From NCBI GenBank assembly GCA_904063045.1, contig CAJFCJ010000002.1:3467891-3531890 (forward strand): 64,000 nt of DNA. The letters are read 5' to 3'. Position numbers and translations under genes: made by a program. The notes under the pieces are model-generated. The model was not told the origin of the DNA, did no database searches, and was given only the letters and a program-made list of their open reading frames with translations. This DNA is from Dimorphilus gyrociliatus (Eukaryota; Annelida; Polychaeta; Dinophilidae). Shown here in pieces: positions 37,601-49,478 of the stretch (position 1 is the stretch's first letter; each line of letters opens with the position of its first letter).

Positions 37601-37891
37601 CATGTATCGTTAATTCTCACCTATTGTGTCTGGGACACAATTACACAGTCTTTGCTCCTTCTTATGAAATCTTAGAGAGTGATATTTAAGTTCGCACTCC
37701 CACTCATATTTCTTCATAAACTCGCTTATTGACTTCTCATTTTGATCAATATACCTTTCAAGAATGCGTACTCGTTGATCTACATTCACAGAAGTTCCAC
37801 AATACTTCCAGGTAAAGAGACGAAAGATAAATGCAATTAATCCGAACTGAGCGATTAATTTAGGTAATCCAAAAATTTGCCTGCGATTCAT
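34673..37891 (-). CDS. Beta-1,4-galactosyltransferase fused to three PAN domains (copy 1), 613 aa
   Basis: Six exons in frame: 37621-37891, 37014-37587, 35888-35992, 35579-35697, 34867-35514, 34673-34797. N-terminus is type II: basic MNRRQ, then a membrane segment (about residues 10-28). The B4GALT domain has FVVPFRDR (142-149), IIFHDVD with the metal-binding DVD at 210-212, and GWGGEDDD (271-278). Exons 3 and 4 add the family's C-terminal RYTMIKH and TKYQVLRI blocks. The chain then continues straight into PAN/apple domains: about residues 362-430, 440-520 and 530-613, each with the four-to-six Cys pattern (DCAIECYKDGLC; ECARLCSNDINC; CCDKCSQTANC). Predicted Golgi lumenal galactosyl- or N-acetylgalactosaminyl-transferase with added binding domains. 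The intron after exon 1 is only 33 bp. Confidence 0.9.
36026..36238. repeat. Left terminal inverted repeat of Tc1/mariner element
   Basis: First 25 bases match the right end exactly, then one mismatch and further long similarity to about base 213. The inner copy of the end motif is at about 36221-36238. Confidence 0.88.
36328..36660 (-). pseudogene. Truncated Tc1/mariner transposase, 110 aa
   Basis: The reading frame starts with a helix-turn-helix region (about residues 5-45, SLEICKDILFHL ... SPVTVQNIKNQF) and reaches the GRPHKI linker at about 58-63, the usual link between the DNA-binding and catalytic domains. It then jumps to a C-terminal tail (SIERRLNAVRKAKGIHTKY) typical of family ends. 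The DDE/D catalytic core of about 200 residues is absent, so the product cannot catalyse transposition. It could still bind the terminal repeats. Confidence 0.82.
36771..36991. repeat. Right terminal inverted repeat of Tc1/mariner element
   Basis: Reverse complement of the left end, about 221 bp including small indels. It ends in CGCGACTG directly before the TA target duplication. Confidence 0.88.
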
Positions 37892-38820
37892 AATAGTTTT
37901 TTTAGAGGATTAAACCTGTTTTTCGTCGTTAGAGGTGAACTGCTTCAGGCAATCTGCAATCACAACATATTTATTTTATTGAAATATGTCTTGAACTATT
38001 TATTAAAGCAATATACAACAACCTGTTCTATTTTTTATTTGTACGGTAAATATTAAAACATGCAAAATCAATTTGTTGACCTTTTCACATTTGTTCTCGA
38101 AAGTGTTAAATTTCTCAAATTATGGGATGAAATTATCCGAATAAACTAATATAGAAGACATTTTTATATGACCAATCAAAATGCAATTCTGCAATGTCGA
38201 CGATAATACAGTATCCATTTGTTTTAATTAATAATTTTTATTAATATACTAATGTCTCAGTAAATGAATGAATAAGAGGTATATACATTATTTTATAGAT
38301 TAGTGAATATACAGTATAATAGATATATACAGTATATATATAACTCCGAAACCATTATCTTGTCAGACAAAAAACTAACAGACAAATCAATTTTACGATA
38401 GCCACAATTATCCAAATCGTAAGATGTGATACTGTATAGTACAACATTGAAGATAAGATAATAAATTAAGTGCTGTTGAACAATGCGCCACCTTGTATTA
38501 AAAATCTTATAGCACCTTTGAATTATTTTGAGAAAATCAAATAGATTAAACAAACTTTCATATATCGTTTTACAAATAAAGCCATGTTATTCTTCTTGCT
38601 CATTACAAACTAGTTCAACAGCGATGTTAAACATACATTAATATTAAATAAATTAATAAATATTATAACTGATACTTGTAATATTGAGTTTTAAAAAATT
38701 GTCAATAACACTCTCGAACTCATCTCTTTCAGCAAGACAATTAAATATCAATATTTCTATCATATTTCTGTCTAACTTTATAAAACTAAGAAAACTTCAA
38801 TAATATTGATTAATTTTCTG
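37892..38820. other. Intergenic, no gene seen
   Basis: Spacer between the tandem galactosyltransferase-PAN copies. A minus-strand 86-codon frame at 38293-38553 has no family pattern and no splice context that joins it to either gene. Confidence 0.55.
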
Positions 38821-41074
38821 TTATCTTTCCACTTTGTTCTTTTGTTTAATGTAAAAATATGCCCCTTCTTTTGGTTGACTTTCTATACAAACAACTCTTT
38901 TCATATAACATTTTTCTCTAAAATAAACGAATCCCTTGCAATTCCATATTTTATAGCAATGTTCTAATAGAAGAAAACAATAAGTAAATAGGAAAAAATT
39001 AGCGAAATTACACTCACCGGCACAATATTCTAGTGGACGATTAGCAATTGTCATTCCGTAATCATTTTTTAAACAGTCTCCTCTTCTAATTAGATAATTG
39101 TATCGATTTGAAGTATAATTAGTAGTTGATTTTTTTTCATAAGTAAAAACTGTTAAACTTTCACTTAAATTAATTTCTGGACACACTTCTGCTTTCCTTG
39201 AACATGGATAATTTGATGTTGGATGAAAATTATAAGTAAAAGCTAGACAACTAGGATCACTTAAACATAATCTTCCACATTCTTGAGGTGTTAATTGTTG
39301 TGATCCAAAAGCACGAGATGGACAATCTCCCTTGTATCTTCGAAATTTATCCTCCAGTGAAATGACTGAAAAATCATAAATAAATCATTATGTAAAGTGA
39401 ATTATGATTACTATACAGTATAATTACATTGTTCTATTCTCATGAAAGTCGTGCGATTTGTAAATTTTGAATCTACTTTACAATAAGTATGAAATTTTCG
39501 GCATTCTTTCGTTTTTTCGAAATACTCGAAGGACAAACAATTAGGAGTTTTATAACAAGAGAGAGCACAATCTTCTATTACTGCTTCAACAAATGTCACA
39601 GAAGAGCTAGGTGATTCCTTGCAACTCCCGTTTACAACACGAAATTGGTTATCTCTAGCTACAACTAAACATATTTAACAATAGTCAGAAATCTTCTTCA
39701 ATTAAATAACTAAATAACTACAGAGATTAGCTATCACTTTTGTAAAAATGCGTCCTTCCTCTATTTTAATAACCTTATATTTGGTTGAAGTTAACCCAAT
39801 CCTATCATAAGACTCGGGTTTCATCCGTAGAGAAACATGCCTGTTTTAAAAATAGCTAGTTAATGAACTATTTAACATAATATTTAAACAAGTTTATACA
39901 CTAATTATACCTGAGTTTATTTACCGGATTTCTTTTATCCCGTCTGTGCTTTATCATTGTAAATTTCGATATTTCCTGAGGAAATCGACTAATAAACATT
40001 TTCTTATTTATCAATCTGAAAAGGCAAACAAAGACAAAAAGAAACAATGAAGCAGGTCCAATTAAGACATGTGCTTTTTACCCAAAAAGATAAAAAATAC
40101 CATCTTATTTTTATGTTAATTGAGTTTTCTGTTGAACTCAACTTACGGATTGATAATAATTTACCTGTTCTTCATGTCATCATCTTCTCCTCCCCAACCG
40201 TAAAAGGCTGTAGAATATCCATTAATTGACTCAAATTGATGTGGAAAGAAAGCCAGACTGCCCCCAATTAAACCTGAATATAATATTTTATATCTGAATT
40301 TATTCACGTACGAACCAATATGTCTCGGAGCCAAAATACAATTGTACATGTTTCGATCATCTTCGGATAACATATCGACATCGTGAAATATAATACAATC
40401 ATAATTAAATAATTTCTTAGCTTCTATAAAACCAATGTTCATTAATGTAGCTTTATTAAATATTCTAGGTTGATTTTGTTCAATTACAAATATTCTGTAT
40501 TGTACAAGTTGGGATTGGAGAATTGGGTGAATATAATTCATAAATATTTTTAAATGTCTTTCCCTATCTCGATAAGGAACAATAATTGCAACCTTTTGAA
40601 ATGGAGTGCAAGATCTGGGTTTAAATTCTCCTCTTTCATTTAAAATACCTTTAAAAGATTCCTCTATCTCTTCCCAAGATGGAGTATAAGTCGTATTTAC
40701 AACTAATTTTCCCTCTGTTTATAGAAAAGTATTATTTTTACATTAATTATATTTTTCCATTCAATTTAAGATTGAATACAACTTAATGTTTTTGGTAGGC
40801 AATCGCATACTGGCAATGAGTGATTTATCCTAACAGTCCGGCTACGATAGTCTCTTTCACAAATATCTTCATAGTACATCAAAAATTTGTCAAGTTTTGA
40901 TGGAAACACTGCAGTTAATGGTATTTCAGTTGTTTCGTATGTTTTTTCAACTTTAATTGTTGCAGTAGGACGGTTCAGTCGTTTATAAATATAATAGCAA
41001 ATAAGTTGAATACAAATTAATAATACAAAAAGTTTTACAAATCTTCTAGTCATTTTTCCAAATTTCCGAATCAT
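38821..41074 (-). CDS. Beta-1,4-galactosyltransferase fused to three PAN domains (copy 2), 597 aa
   Basis: Seven exons in frame: 40783-41074, 40165-40714, 39911-40015, 39722-39840, 39428-39664, 39018-39365, 38821-38963. Exons 3 and 4 have exactly the lengths (105 and 119 bp) and phases of copy 1. A type II membrane anchor (VKLFVLLICIQLICYYIY, about residues 13-30) leads to a B4GALT domain with IIVPYRDR (141-148), FHDVD (207-211) and GWGGEDDD (270-277). The same C-terminal blocks and three PAN domains follow (DCALSCYKTPNC; ECGRLCLSDPSC; EHCYKIWNCKGF). An extra intron (39366-39427) lies between PAN 1 and PAN 2. Catalytic motifs are intact. Role inferred: Golgi glycan galactosylation, with PAN domains binding protein or carbohydrate partners. 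Confidence 0.9.
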
Positions 41075-43068
41075 TTTTCAATTTCTAGAGCGAACTACAA
41101 TGGAATAATGGCTGTCGTTGAATATCCGAAAAACTATTTTGTTTGATCTTGCGGCCTATCTCGTTAAAGGAGTTCTCAGTTAAACCTTAAAATAAATATG
41201 AAACTAATACTTTTATAAGCATTTCCTGTTTCGACTAAAGAGGCAATGTAAGAGAAACAAAATATTTACAACTTAAATGTCAGTTTACATTATTGTTACG
41301 ATGATTATTTAAAAAAAAGAGTTAATCTATATAGCTGAAATCTACATGCGTGAAATGAAAGTAGTCGTTCATAATTTTGTTAAGTAAATATTAATATATA
41401 GCTTTTAAACATTCTCTGGCTGTAGGTGAAATTATATATTTCCTTTCCTTTCTATTCTCTTCTTTAGAAAGAGTCATACTTTTAGCAAAACGCTGAGAAT
41501 AGTAAATATGTTACATTAAAATCAATTAACTATACCAACTATTACATTAATAATGATTTAACGTTATTACTAGATTACTTGAAATTTTACTAGTATTGTT
41601 TATAGGATAGAAAATATTCAATTTATAATGAGATATTATCAATTCATTCAAGGATATGGTTTTTCAAGAAACGTTGTGGCGCCATCTTTTAGCGATTTTT
41701 AGTTTACTTTCCACCGTTATGTACTTTAAGAATTATTTGCGTTTTACTTTGGTGCAATCTTACATATTTGCAAAGAGTGACAAATATAGAAAACCAAGTA
41801 GATTTTTACCAAAAAAATATATTACTGGGGGATAAGACCAAAAAGGGAGAAAGGGAAATTTTCTCCGCCCCCTACAACCGGAAGTTTAATAGGAAAAGAC
41901 CTATTTTCATAAAGTTTACCAATAACGAGAAAACTGATATTTTTCTCACACAGTATTGCGTATTAATATAGTTTACTAGTAAATAGGCAAAATTAGTCTA
42001 TTACAATTTTACAGGAAATGTTTTCCCAACTTCTATGGGAATGTATAGATATGGCAGGTGTATGAATTTGATATAAAATTTAAAAATAGCTAAATGTGCA
42101 CTCATGAAGTATATTTGTTTATTTAAGGTAGTACTGTGATCTTTGAATAGGCTACAAAATATCTTATTATTACATCAACTAAAACTCTGTAAACAGATAA
42201 AGGATACAAACTTCTACCTGTTAATGAATACTGATAATAACTCTAGTTTAAGAAAACGTTGATAATTTTCAAATAAACACTTTTCTTTGACGTTGTAAAA
42301 TAGACTCTCTCTCTACGGAAACATTTAATTTATTTCTATTTGTAAAATCAATGAAAGTTTAAAAAGCATAAGCAGTTTTATAATACTATTTTTCCAATTT
42401 AAAAATTGACAAAATACTTTTTTTTACCAATTGTACAATTTATTATCACAATGCAGCTTAACGTAAACAATTATATATCAAAACTGCCTAATTGCTTTCA
42501 TATCTCACCATGAACCTGTTTGCTTAAACCGCCTCTCAGCGTTCAGCTTATCAGAGTATTTATCGAATTATGACATCCAACACGTTAACCGGTACTAACT
42601 GGTCGTTGTAATATCCTTTGAGTATCTTAAATTTCACAACCAGCTAAATTAGTTTTATTCAATGCAATAATTCCTTCGAAATTTACTTCCTGTAGAATCA
42701 CTTTCCTACTTTATCTAAAACTATTTTTAACAAGCTCTTCTCATCTCATCAAAATTATATTTTTACTTTAAATGTTTAATATTTAAAATTATAATTTAAT
42801 TATTCATTCATTCATCTATTAAATTAGAATATTCATATTTTATATGTTCAGTAACTTCAAACGGTAGATAGATAAGAAACAATATTAATGAGCTAGTTAG
42901 TCCCCTTCATTTGAATAATGGTGCTAGAGTGCTGGAAGCGCCACTTAACCGAATGGCTCATTTTGTGAAGAGACGCAGAAAAGTGAGGAAAGGTCAATTC
43001 TTTTTTCAGATTTATTAATGTTTTTCTATTTTTTCGCACTTAAAATGAAAATTATTTTATTATTACAG
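41075..43068. other. Intergenic between divergent genes, no gene seen
   Basis: 2 kb carrying promoters of copy 2 of the galactosyltransferase-PAN gene (minus) and the small peptide gene (plus). The plus-strand frame at 41768-41971 looks random. A GGCGCCATCT motif is at about 41679. A splice acceptor directly precedes the peptide gene's ATG. Confidence 0.55.
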
Positions 43069-43779
43069 ATGAATAAATTGATGAGCATCATTCTCGTTGT
43101 ACTATTTTTACAATGCGCTTGGAACTTACCACCAGAATACTTTCGTAATGGGTAAAAATCTCTTGTAATATATTTCTCATAAAATATAATTGTAAACAAA
43201 TGCTATGATCATTTATTCTTAAGAACATAAATAGTATTGATATAAAAGGAAAAAGAACAACTTTTTTCAAAGTAATTTACGACCATACTCGTATTTTCCA
43301 TAAAAATTACCATCTCTCTATTTTCTTTTTATTCTTCATAATTCTATAATATATTGTATACTGAATATTCAATTTTGAACTTTTTCCTTCTTTAGATTGA
43401 AAATTAGACAATAACTTATTTTAATAAATGTTTCCTAATTTGTAGAATCGTTATCTTAAACTTGAACTAGCAAACAACAAACTGTCTAAAAAGTAGAATG
43501 AGTTTTGCCATTCCTGTCAAACATTAGATAGATTAGTTATATTCAAAATACCTTAATGTATTATTTATTAACAGTTTTGCCTGTATTTTCTATTTCAATA
43601 GACGTTCAGCTTGGAGTTCACCTTACAACAGTAAATTTGAAAAAATTACTCAAGCAGTTTGCATTGAATGCGCAAAGCTAATTGGTGAATCGGAGGCGGC
43701 AGCCTGTCTGCAAAATCGTTCAAGCAGTTGGAAAGCATGTTTTCGAGCTGTTTTTATGGACTACCAAAAATCTGTATAA
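43069..43779 (+). CDS. Small secreted Cys-rich peptide precursor, 86 aa
   Basis: Exons 43069-43151 and 43602-43779, joined in phase 2, stop TAA at 43777. The signal peptide is MNKLMSIILVVLFLQCA. The mature part starts WNLPPEYFRNGRSAW and has a Gly-Arg that could mark an amidation and cleavage site. The C-terminal half has four Cys: two as C-x2-C, then a pair ten residues apart (C-LQNRSSSWKA-C). A short peptide next to the signal peptide followed by a two-Cys tail is the layout of some neuropeptide precursors (luqin and SIFamide types), but the peptide itself matches none I know. A second possible acceptor at about 43573 would insert nine residues. Too short to rely on coding statistics. Confidence 0.6.
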
Positions 43780-44644
43780 ATTATTAGATTAGATATGTGA
43801 TTGAGTGAAACTTTTCAATGTCTGGGTACAATAGTATATCATATATATATATATTTTAATATATAAGTATATATATATATATATGAATACTAACGAGCTG
43901 TGCATTTTACATATTTAAAAATAAAAAACATTTGACAAAATTTTAAACTATAATAGAATAAGTAGAAATATGTATATCTAGCTCTCTAAATCTGAAAGTT
44001 AAACTGTCTCTGCACCCCGGCACGAATCCTACAGAGCGAATTCATTTAGCAATTTTATTAAAATCCGGTGTTCGTAGTATAAAAAATAGTAGAGAAGTAA
44101 TCTCCATTATACATTATTAAAAAAGTAGAAAAATACAGTAATCATTAAAATTAATTACAGTTGTTAATGAATAAAAAATTTCTTCCTCTTTTCAAAACAT
44201 CCGATAACTCAAACGGTGCTACGGTTTAAACGCTATCTGTATTTTATACATCTATATAAATAAGTTATATGCACTCAGACATAAAATTGTTAAAAGAAGA
44301 TAACATATTGCAGTTTTAAGGAACAGAGGAAGAATTATAATTGGTGTAACTTTTGAAGCTATGTGTATGCATTTAAGAAGAGTATAGGAAAAGTTTCCCT
44401 GAAAGTGCTCAGTTGGAGAAAAGGGGCCAGGTTCTAAGCATTAAATCGTATTATCTTCTCTTCTAGTCCATTGAGAGTAAGTAGTTTATACATTCGATGG
44501 CAATAGTAACACTAAAAAAAGCACTTACATTCATCATTTCACATATTGTTTTGAAGTTAATCGAGTATAATATAAACTTTTTTATCACTTTTTTTTTCTA
44601 ATGACTTATAAATAGGACACACGTTCAATCCTAATCCATTCAAT
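43780..44644. other. Intergenic, with (TA)n tracts
   Basis: Holds the 3' UTR of the peptide gene (two TA tracts at about 43840-43854 and 43868-43884) and the promoter of the EF-hand gene. An acceptor-like TAAATAG lies near 44616, 29 bases before the next ATG. Confidence 0.55.
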
Positions 44645-47600
44645 ATGGTACAACTGAGCGGACTTTTCCCTTTCCTTCCTTTATTGTTTGTTGTGAGTCG
44701 TACTTGTAATTCAAGCTAATAGGAAACGCATATTTTTTAATTTACTCTCTAGACTTTATTTACGCTTATTGAAAATGCAAGTCAGAATAGAAAACGAAAT
44801 TTGGTAATATATGTCATTTTTGCTGTCATATTTTCAATAAGATTTATGAAGTAAATTCATTTTAAAGTGTCTGGGAATGAAATTCAATTCTGTGGACGCT
44901 GCACTCTTCGGCTGCGACGATGAGATTGATATAAAAAATTCCAAACCTGTCATAGTAAGTTGGAATTAACTTGAAAGAGAATTATTTATTATTTATAATA
45001 GAAAAGCTGCTTAATCATTGAATTTTTTTCTATAGATAAACAAAGCCAAGACTTCAACCGACTTTCTTCATTTGGAGAATATACAGGATAGTAAACCATT
45101 GAATTTAACTCGTTTAGAAGATCATTTCTTTCTTCCTAAATACATAACTAATAATGAAGAGGTTATATAATAGTTATTCAATAAGTATAATTATATGTAC
45201 CGCATAAACTGTTTATAATTGTGCAAGCATAAAAAATATCCCTTTTTTTTCATTATCCAATAAAGAAAGAGACTTTCATAAGCACAGCTGCAAACGGATA
45301 TTACAGAAGTACGCTAATTATACAAATTACACATTTTTTGAATAATTTCCATTTTTCTCTTTCTATTTCGTATTTTCATCGATGTTGAATAATCTTAGAG
45401 CTTCGAGAACTGTATAACGAATTTGATTGGGATAGAGATGGAAGTTTAAAACGAAAAGAAATTATTCATTTGAGAAATATACTTGGAAGAATTTCATTTG
45501 ATTACCTTGACTACTATGCGATCAAAGCTAAAGGAATTGGTTTGTACACTCTCATTAATGATTTTCGAATAATACTTTAAAATTAATCTATAAAAGCTAC
45601 AAGAGGTTCAAAAATGCTTTGTTTCGTTGATTTTATCAATTTGATTCAAGTAAATTTAATCCAATATTTTCGTATCAAAAAAATTTCTTAATTAATTATT
45701 TAATTATAAAACTCTAAAATAGCAAATTCATCGGAAAAGAATTTATTTAATGGAGTTTCATAAACTTGATAAATATCCAAGGGACAGAAGACTAGAAGGA
45801 TGGGATCTTTTTCATGTTCATCCCGATTTAAATATTCATTGTAAAGATTTGGGATCCCGCGAAAATATGTCAATATCACCTGGTAGGTATGAAACAGAAA
45901 CCCAATTAAATATATATATATATATATTGCAGTATATCTCCGTTATCAGCACTAATTGATTATTTTTTCAAGTACTATCTATAATATTGAAAAAATTAAA
46001 GATACATTTTTATAGGACATTGTTTCAAATGTTTGCTATATTTTCTTAGAAATAGACTCATAAAAAACTATCCAAGGATAGTAAATATCAATGATAAAGC
46101 TCCTAGCTTTACTGATTAATATTTCGCCGATATTTCGCCAACAGCCTTTTAACCTCTACATATAACGAAAAGTGTAATTAGTAAAGCGATTAATACATAG
46201 CATCAGATTTTTTTATTACGTAACTTGTGTAATTGTTAATGAATTTATAGAAAAAGATATGAATATGATGTATTATTTATCCCAATGTAGTATGTTCTAT
46301 ATATTCAATAATGCACAAAAATCCATTATATTTCATATTGTAAAATATTTCTTATACAATTTCTTTGTGTAATCTAATAGATATCGAGCGTTATAGTACG
46401 TTACGCTAAAACGTCGTATAGTAGTATACTTTGTAGAATGTAAAAACCTATAGATTAGTATACATTTAAAGTAGATGTTTGTATGTTATAATCAAAGTCT
46501 GTTATCTTATCCGAATACTATACATTTTCAGTCTCAATCAGTCAATGACCCCTTAAAAATACAATACCCATTACTCTAATGATGTGGATTTTAGTTAAAC
46601 TTGTGAAGGACAATAAAATAAAAATTATTATTTAAACTAACTAACAAAGCTGATTTAACAAAATTGACTCTTTAAAGGACATGTTAAAAGATTTAATGAA
46701 AATAGCGACAAACCAAGATTATTTATTTCTCGCCTGTATGTAGATTATAGCTCCATCTAGTAGATAATAAGACTGTGCCTTTTCAAAAGCAATAATGCTA
46801 CATTTCTTATAAAGAAAATTAACTTTCTTAGCTTGTTTTCAAGTGAAAGTCCGTCTGAATATGGCTTTCGTAAAAAATTATCTACAAACATCTTATTGAC
46901 CTATTTCTACCAGAATATACTTTTACTATAAATAATAAATAAGTTTAATGGCTTTTTTATGATAGGAAATAATTCTTTTCTAGGGTTTTGTTACTATCCT
47001 AGTATATATGCTGTATATCCTTCAATGAGAGGAATATATGCTAATTAATATGCTTAATTACTATTTTTTTTTTCCATTCAGAAAAATATGTAATCTGTAA
47101 AGAAAAGCAAATTTTCGATGAACGTTTTGTTTCAAAATGGCATGGAGAATTATCACCAAAATATACATTTCCAATATTAATATTAGCCGAAATTCTTGGT
47201 CGATTTTTACCGTTTGAAAATAAATGCGAAATAATTAAAGATAACTTTATTATACCTTATATAAACTTTGCTGTAAATCAATCATACACTTCCTCAATTA
47301 AAATCCTACTAATTTATTTTAATTCATCAGGAATTTACTGGAATACTGGATGGTTTTCAATCTGAAAATTTATTTAAAGATCTTAATGGCAAAAATTTAT
47401 ATCTATTTTGTGTACGTTTCTTATAAATATTATCAAATTAGAATAATTTAAATAACTTATATAAAAATAAATATTCTTTCAGAATGAAAGTTTAGTAAGA
47501 GAAGTTTACGATTTTAAACTACCCAAATCATTTAAGCCTAATAATCTTAAGGAAATATGGAATATATACTTTTTAATTGGAAAAAAAACGCCACTATTTA

Positions 47601-48879
47601 AGACAAACTATAAATTATTCGAGGTGAAACTCATTTCTCTATTGCATATACTTTATCATTCCTATTTTAAACAAAAAAATGCTATAGACCATTGCTTACG
47701 GCTGTTTAAGACAATACTTTCTAACAAGTAAACTAAAATTAACATATAATTTATATATGTTTATAAAGAAACATTTATATTTAATCGTTGTTTGTATAGA
47801 TATATTTCAAGTGTTTTCTGAAAGCGACAAAGATCAAAATGGTTTTCTTATTAATAATCAAAAAGTGTCGGAAATTAAAAATTTTGGTGTTAAATGGATA
47901 AAATCCAACACAAATTTCCAGTATTTATTATTATTATAAACAGTTTTATAAGTAAATAATAAGGTTTTATTAAATAGAGATATCGAATACGTAATGATTA
48001 ATAGATCGGCAACCTTAATGCAATCAAAGGTAACTGCACAAAGGAGTCCAATAACTTTTGATCGGTTCTTATTGCGAGTAATTTGGGTTAGTAAACAACT
48101 TAAATTTACATAATAGATGAACGTAATTTTTCATTTCTTTGTTTATCATATCAAAGTATACGGAAATGTTAAATACATTCCTATGGCAATTTTCGATTTT
48201 TGACAAGGATAATGATAGAATACTCAGATACAAGGGAAAAGATCATAAGAGCGAAGTTGAATTGATTAATACCTGTGGTTTACCTGAATTGATTGAACCG
48301 CTCAAGAAAACTTTTATTAAAGGACAAGACATCGATCGTCAAAGTAATTTTTCAGAATAACTTAAATAATTGAATATTTGTAAAAAATTAATTACATTTT
48401 TTATCAATAGGCTGGATAGAGGCATTCTATAAAAATTACGCTAATTACGATGGTCATTCGATAAATATTTATGAACACTCGAAAGAATCCTTAAAAGTAA
48501 CGCCAAATTACGTCGGTTTATATTTCCTTGCATTTATTCAACTTACTAAAAACCAACTCGAAAAGGTTAATAATTCTATAACAATTGTGTAAATAATAGT
48601 TTTCATAAATAGCTTAAATATTGCATGAAACAGGCACCAAGTAAATATTTCTTAAATAGAGGAGCAGATCTATCATCTGGAAAACAATGGAATGAAAGGA
48701 AAAGTATATCGAAAGCGTATAAAAATGCTAGAAAATATCTATTCAAACTAGCGACAAACAATTCGATAGAAACTTTTCTTAAACCTAACCTAGAATTTTT
48801 TAAGAAAACCGGAAAAGATAAAGTATCGGAATTTCTAACAAATATCTATTGGAAAAAGGCATCTCCATGTCCAATTTAG
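44645..48879 (+). CDS. Secreted EF-hand protein of unknown family, 632 aa
   Basis: Sixteen exons in one frame: 44645-44692, 44753-44803, 44868-44954, 45036-45161, 45401-45539, 45597-45649, 45723-45882, 47082-47272, 47331-47411, 47483-47623, 47688-47727, 47800-47886, 47980-48086, 48157-48343, 48411-48565, 48634-48879. A signal peptide (MVQLSGLFPFLPLLFVT) starts it. One canonical EF-hand loop is at residues 113-124 (DWDRDGSLKRKE). A second at about 382-393 (DKDQNGFLINNQ) ends in Gln rather than Glu. A third at about 453 (DKDNDRILRYKG) lacks the central Gly and final acid. So one good and two or more weakened Ca2+ sites. No ER-retention signal at the C-terminus (SPCPI). I do not recognise a family. 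Intron 7 is 1.2 kb, the only long one. Confidence 0.8.
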
Positions 48880-49478
48880 ACGAAATATCACTTTTAATAT
48901 TTAAAATTAATAAGACAAATACAATTCTTTTGTAAACTATTATTTAATATAATTGTTTTTTATTGTATTATTCGAAATGCTTCAAATAAAGGTATATGAA
49001 CATATATTCATTTTCGCATTTTTAACAGAGCTACTTCTCTTTCTTTTGTCGGCAAAAAGTTAACTAGTAGGCCTAAACATCGGTTTTGTCAAAAATGCTA
49101 ATTTGTAAACGAGAATAAAATGTTTTATATTTGCGTTCTAGTGCTATAAGTTTATTTAGTTATAGGCCTAAGTAATGAGTACGTAGTATATGATTGACAT
49201 GCGGAAAACTGACAAAATATAAAAAAGGAGGAAATAGACGCATATGCCATCGCAAGCGAAACAAAATTAACACAAACAGCTTATCCACTGTTCAATCAAG
49301 TTTAATTGAATCGGCCGACAATTAGCAACGCCAAACCGCCCGATTGACCATCAAACAATCTACCTTTTTTACAATCACCTTTAATGAACAAACCAAACTT
49401 GTCGTTCAATTCAGGATATCTTGGACAAGTTAGTTCATTCGGTATCTGCCCATCGATCGACTCATTTGAAACTTCAAT
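48880..49478. other. Intergenic, homeobox promoter region
   Basis: Short spacer between the EF-hand gene, with AATAAA near 48986, and the homeobox gene. The 49250-49400 stretch has higher GC than its surroundings. No further element is identified. Confidence 0.5.

Noticed and set aside
38293-38553. 86-codon minus-strand frame between galactosyltransferase-PAN copies
   Set aside because: Random composition, no family pattern, no fitting splice sites.
41768-41971. 67-codon plus-strand frame
   Set aside because: No signal, domain or splice context; Lys/Asn-rich as expected from AT-rich DNA.
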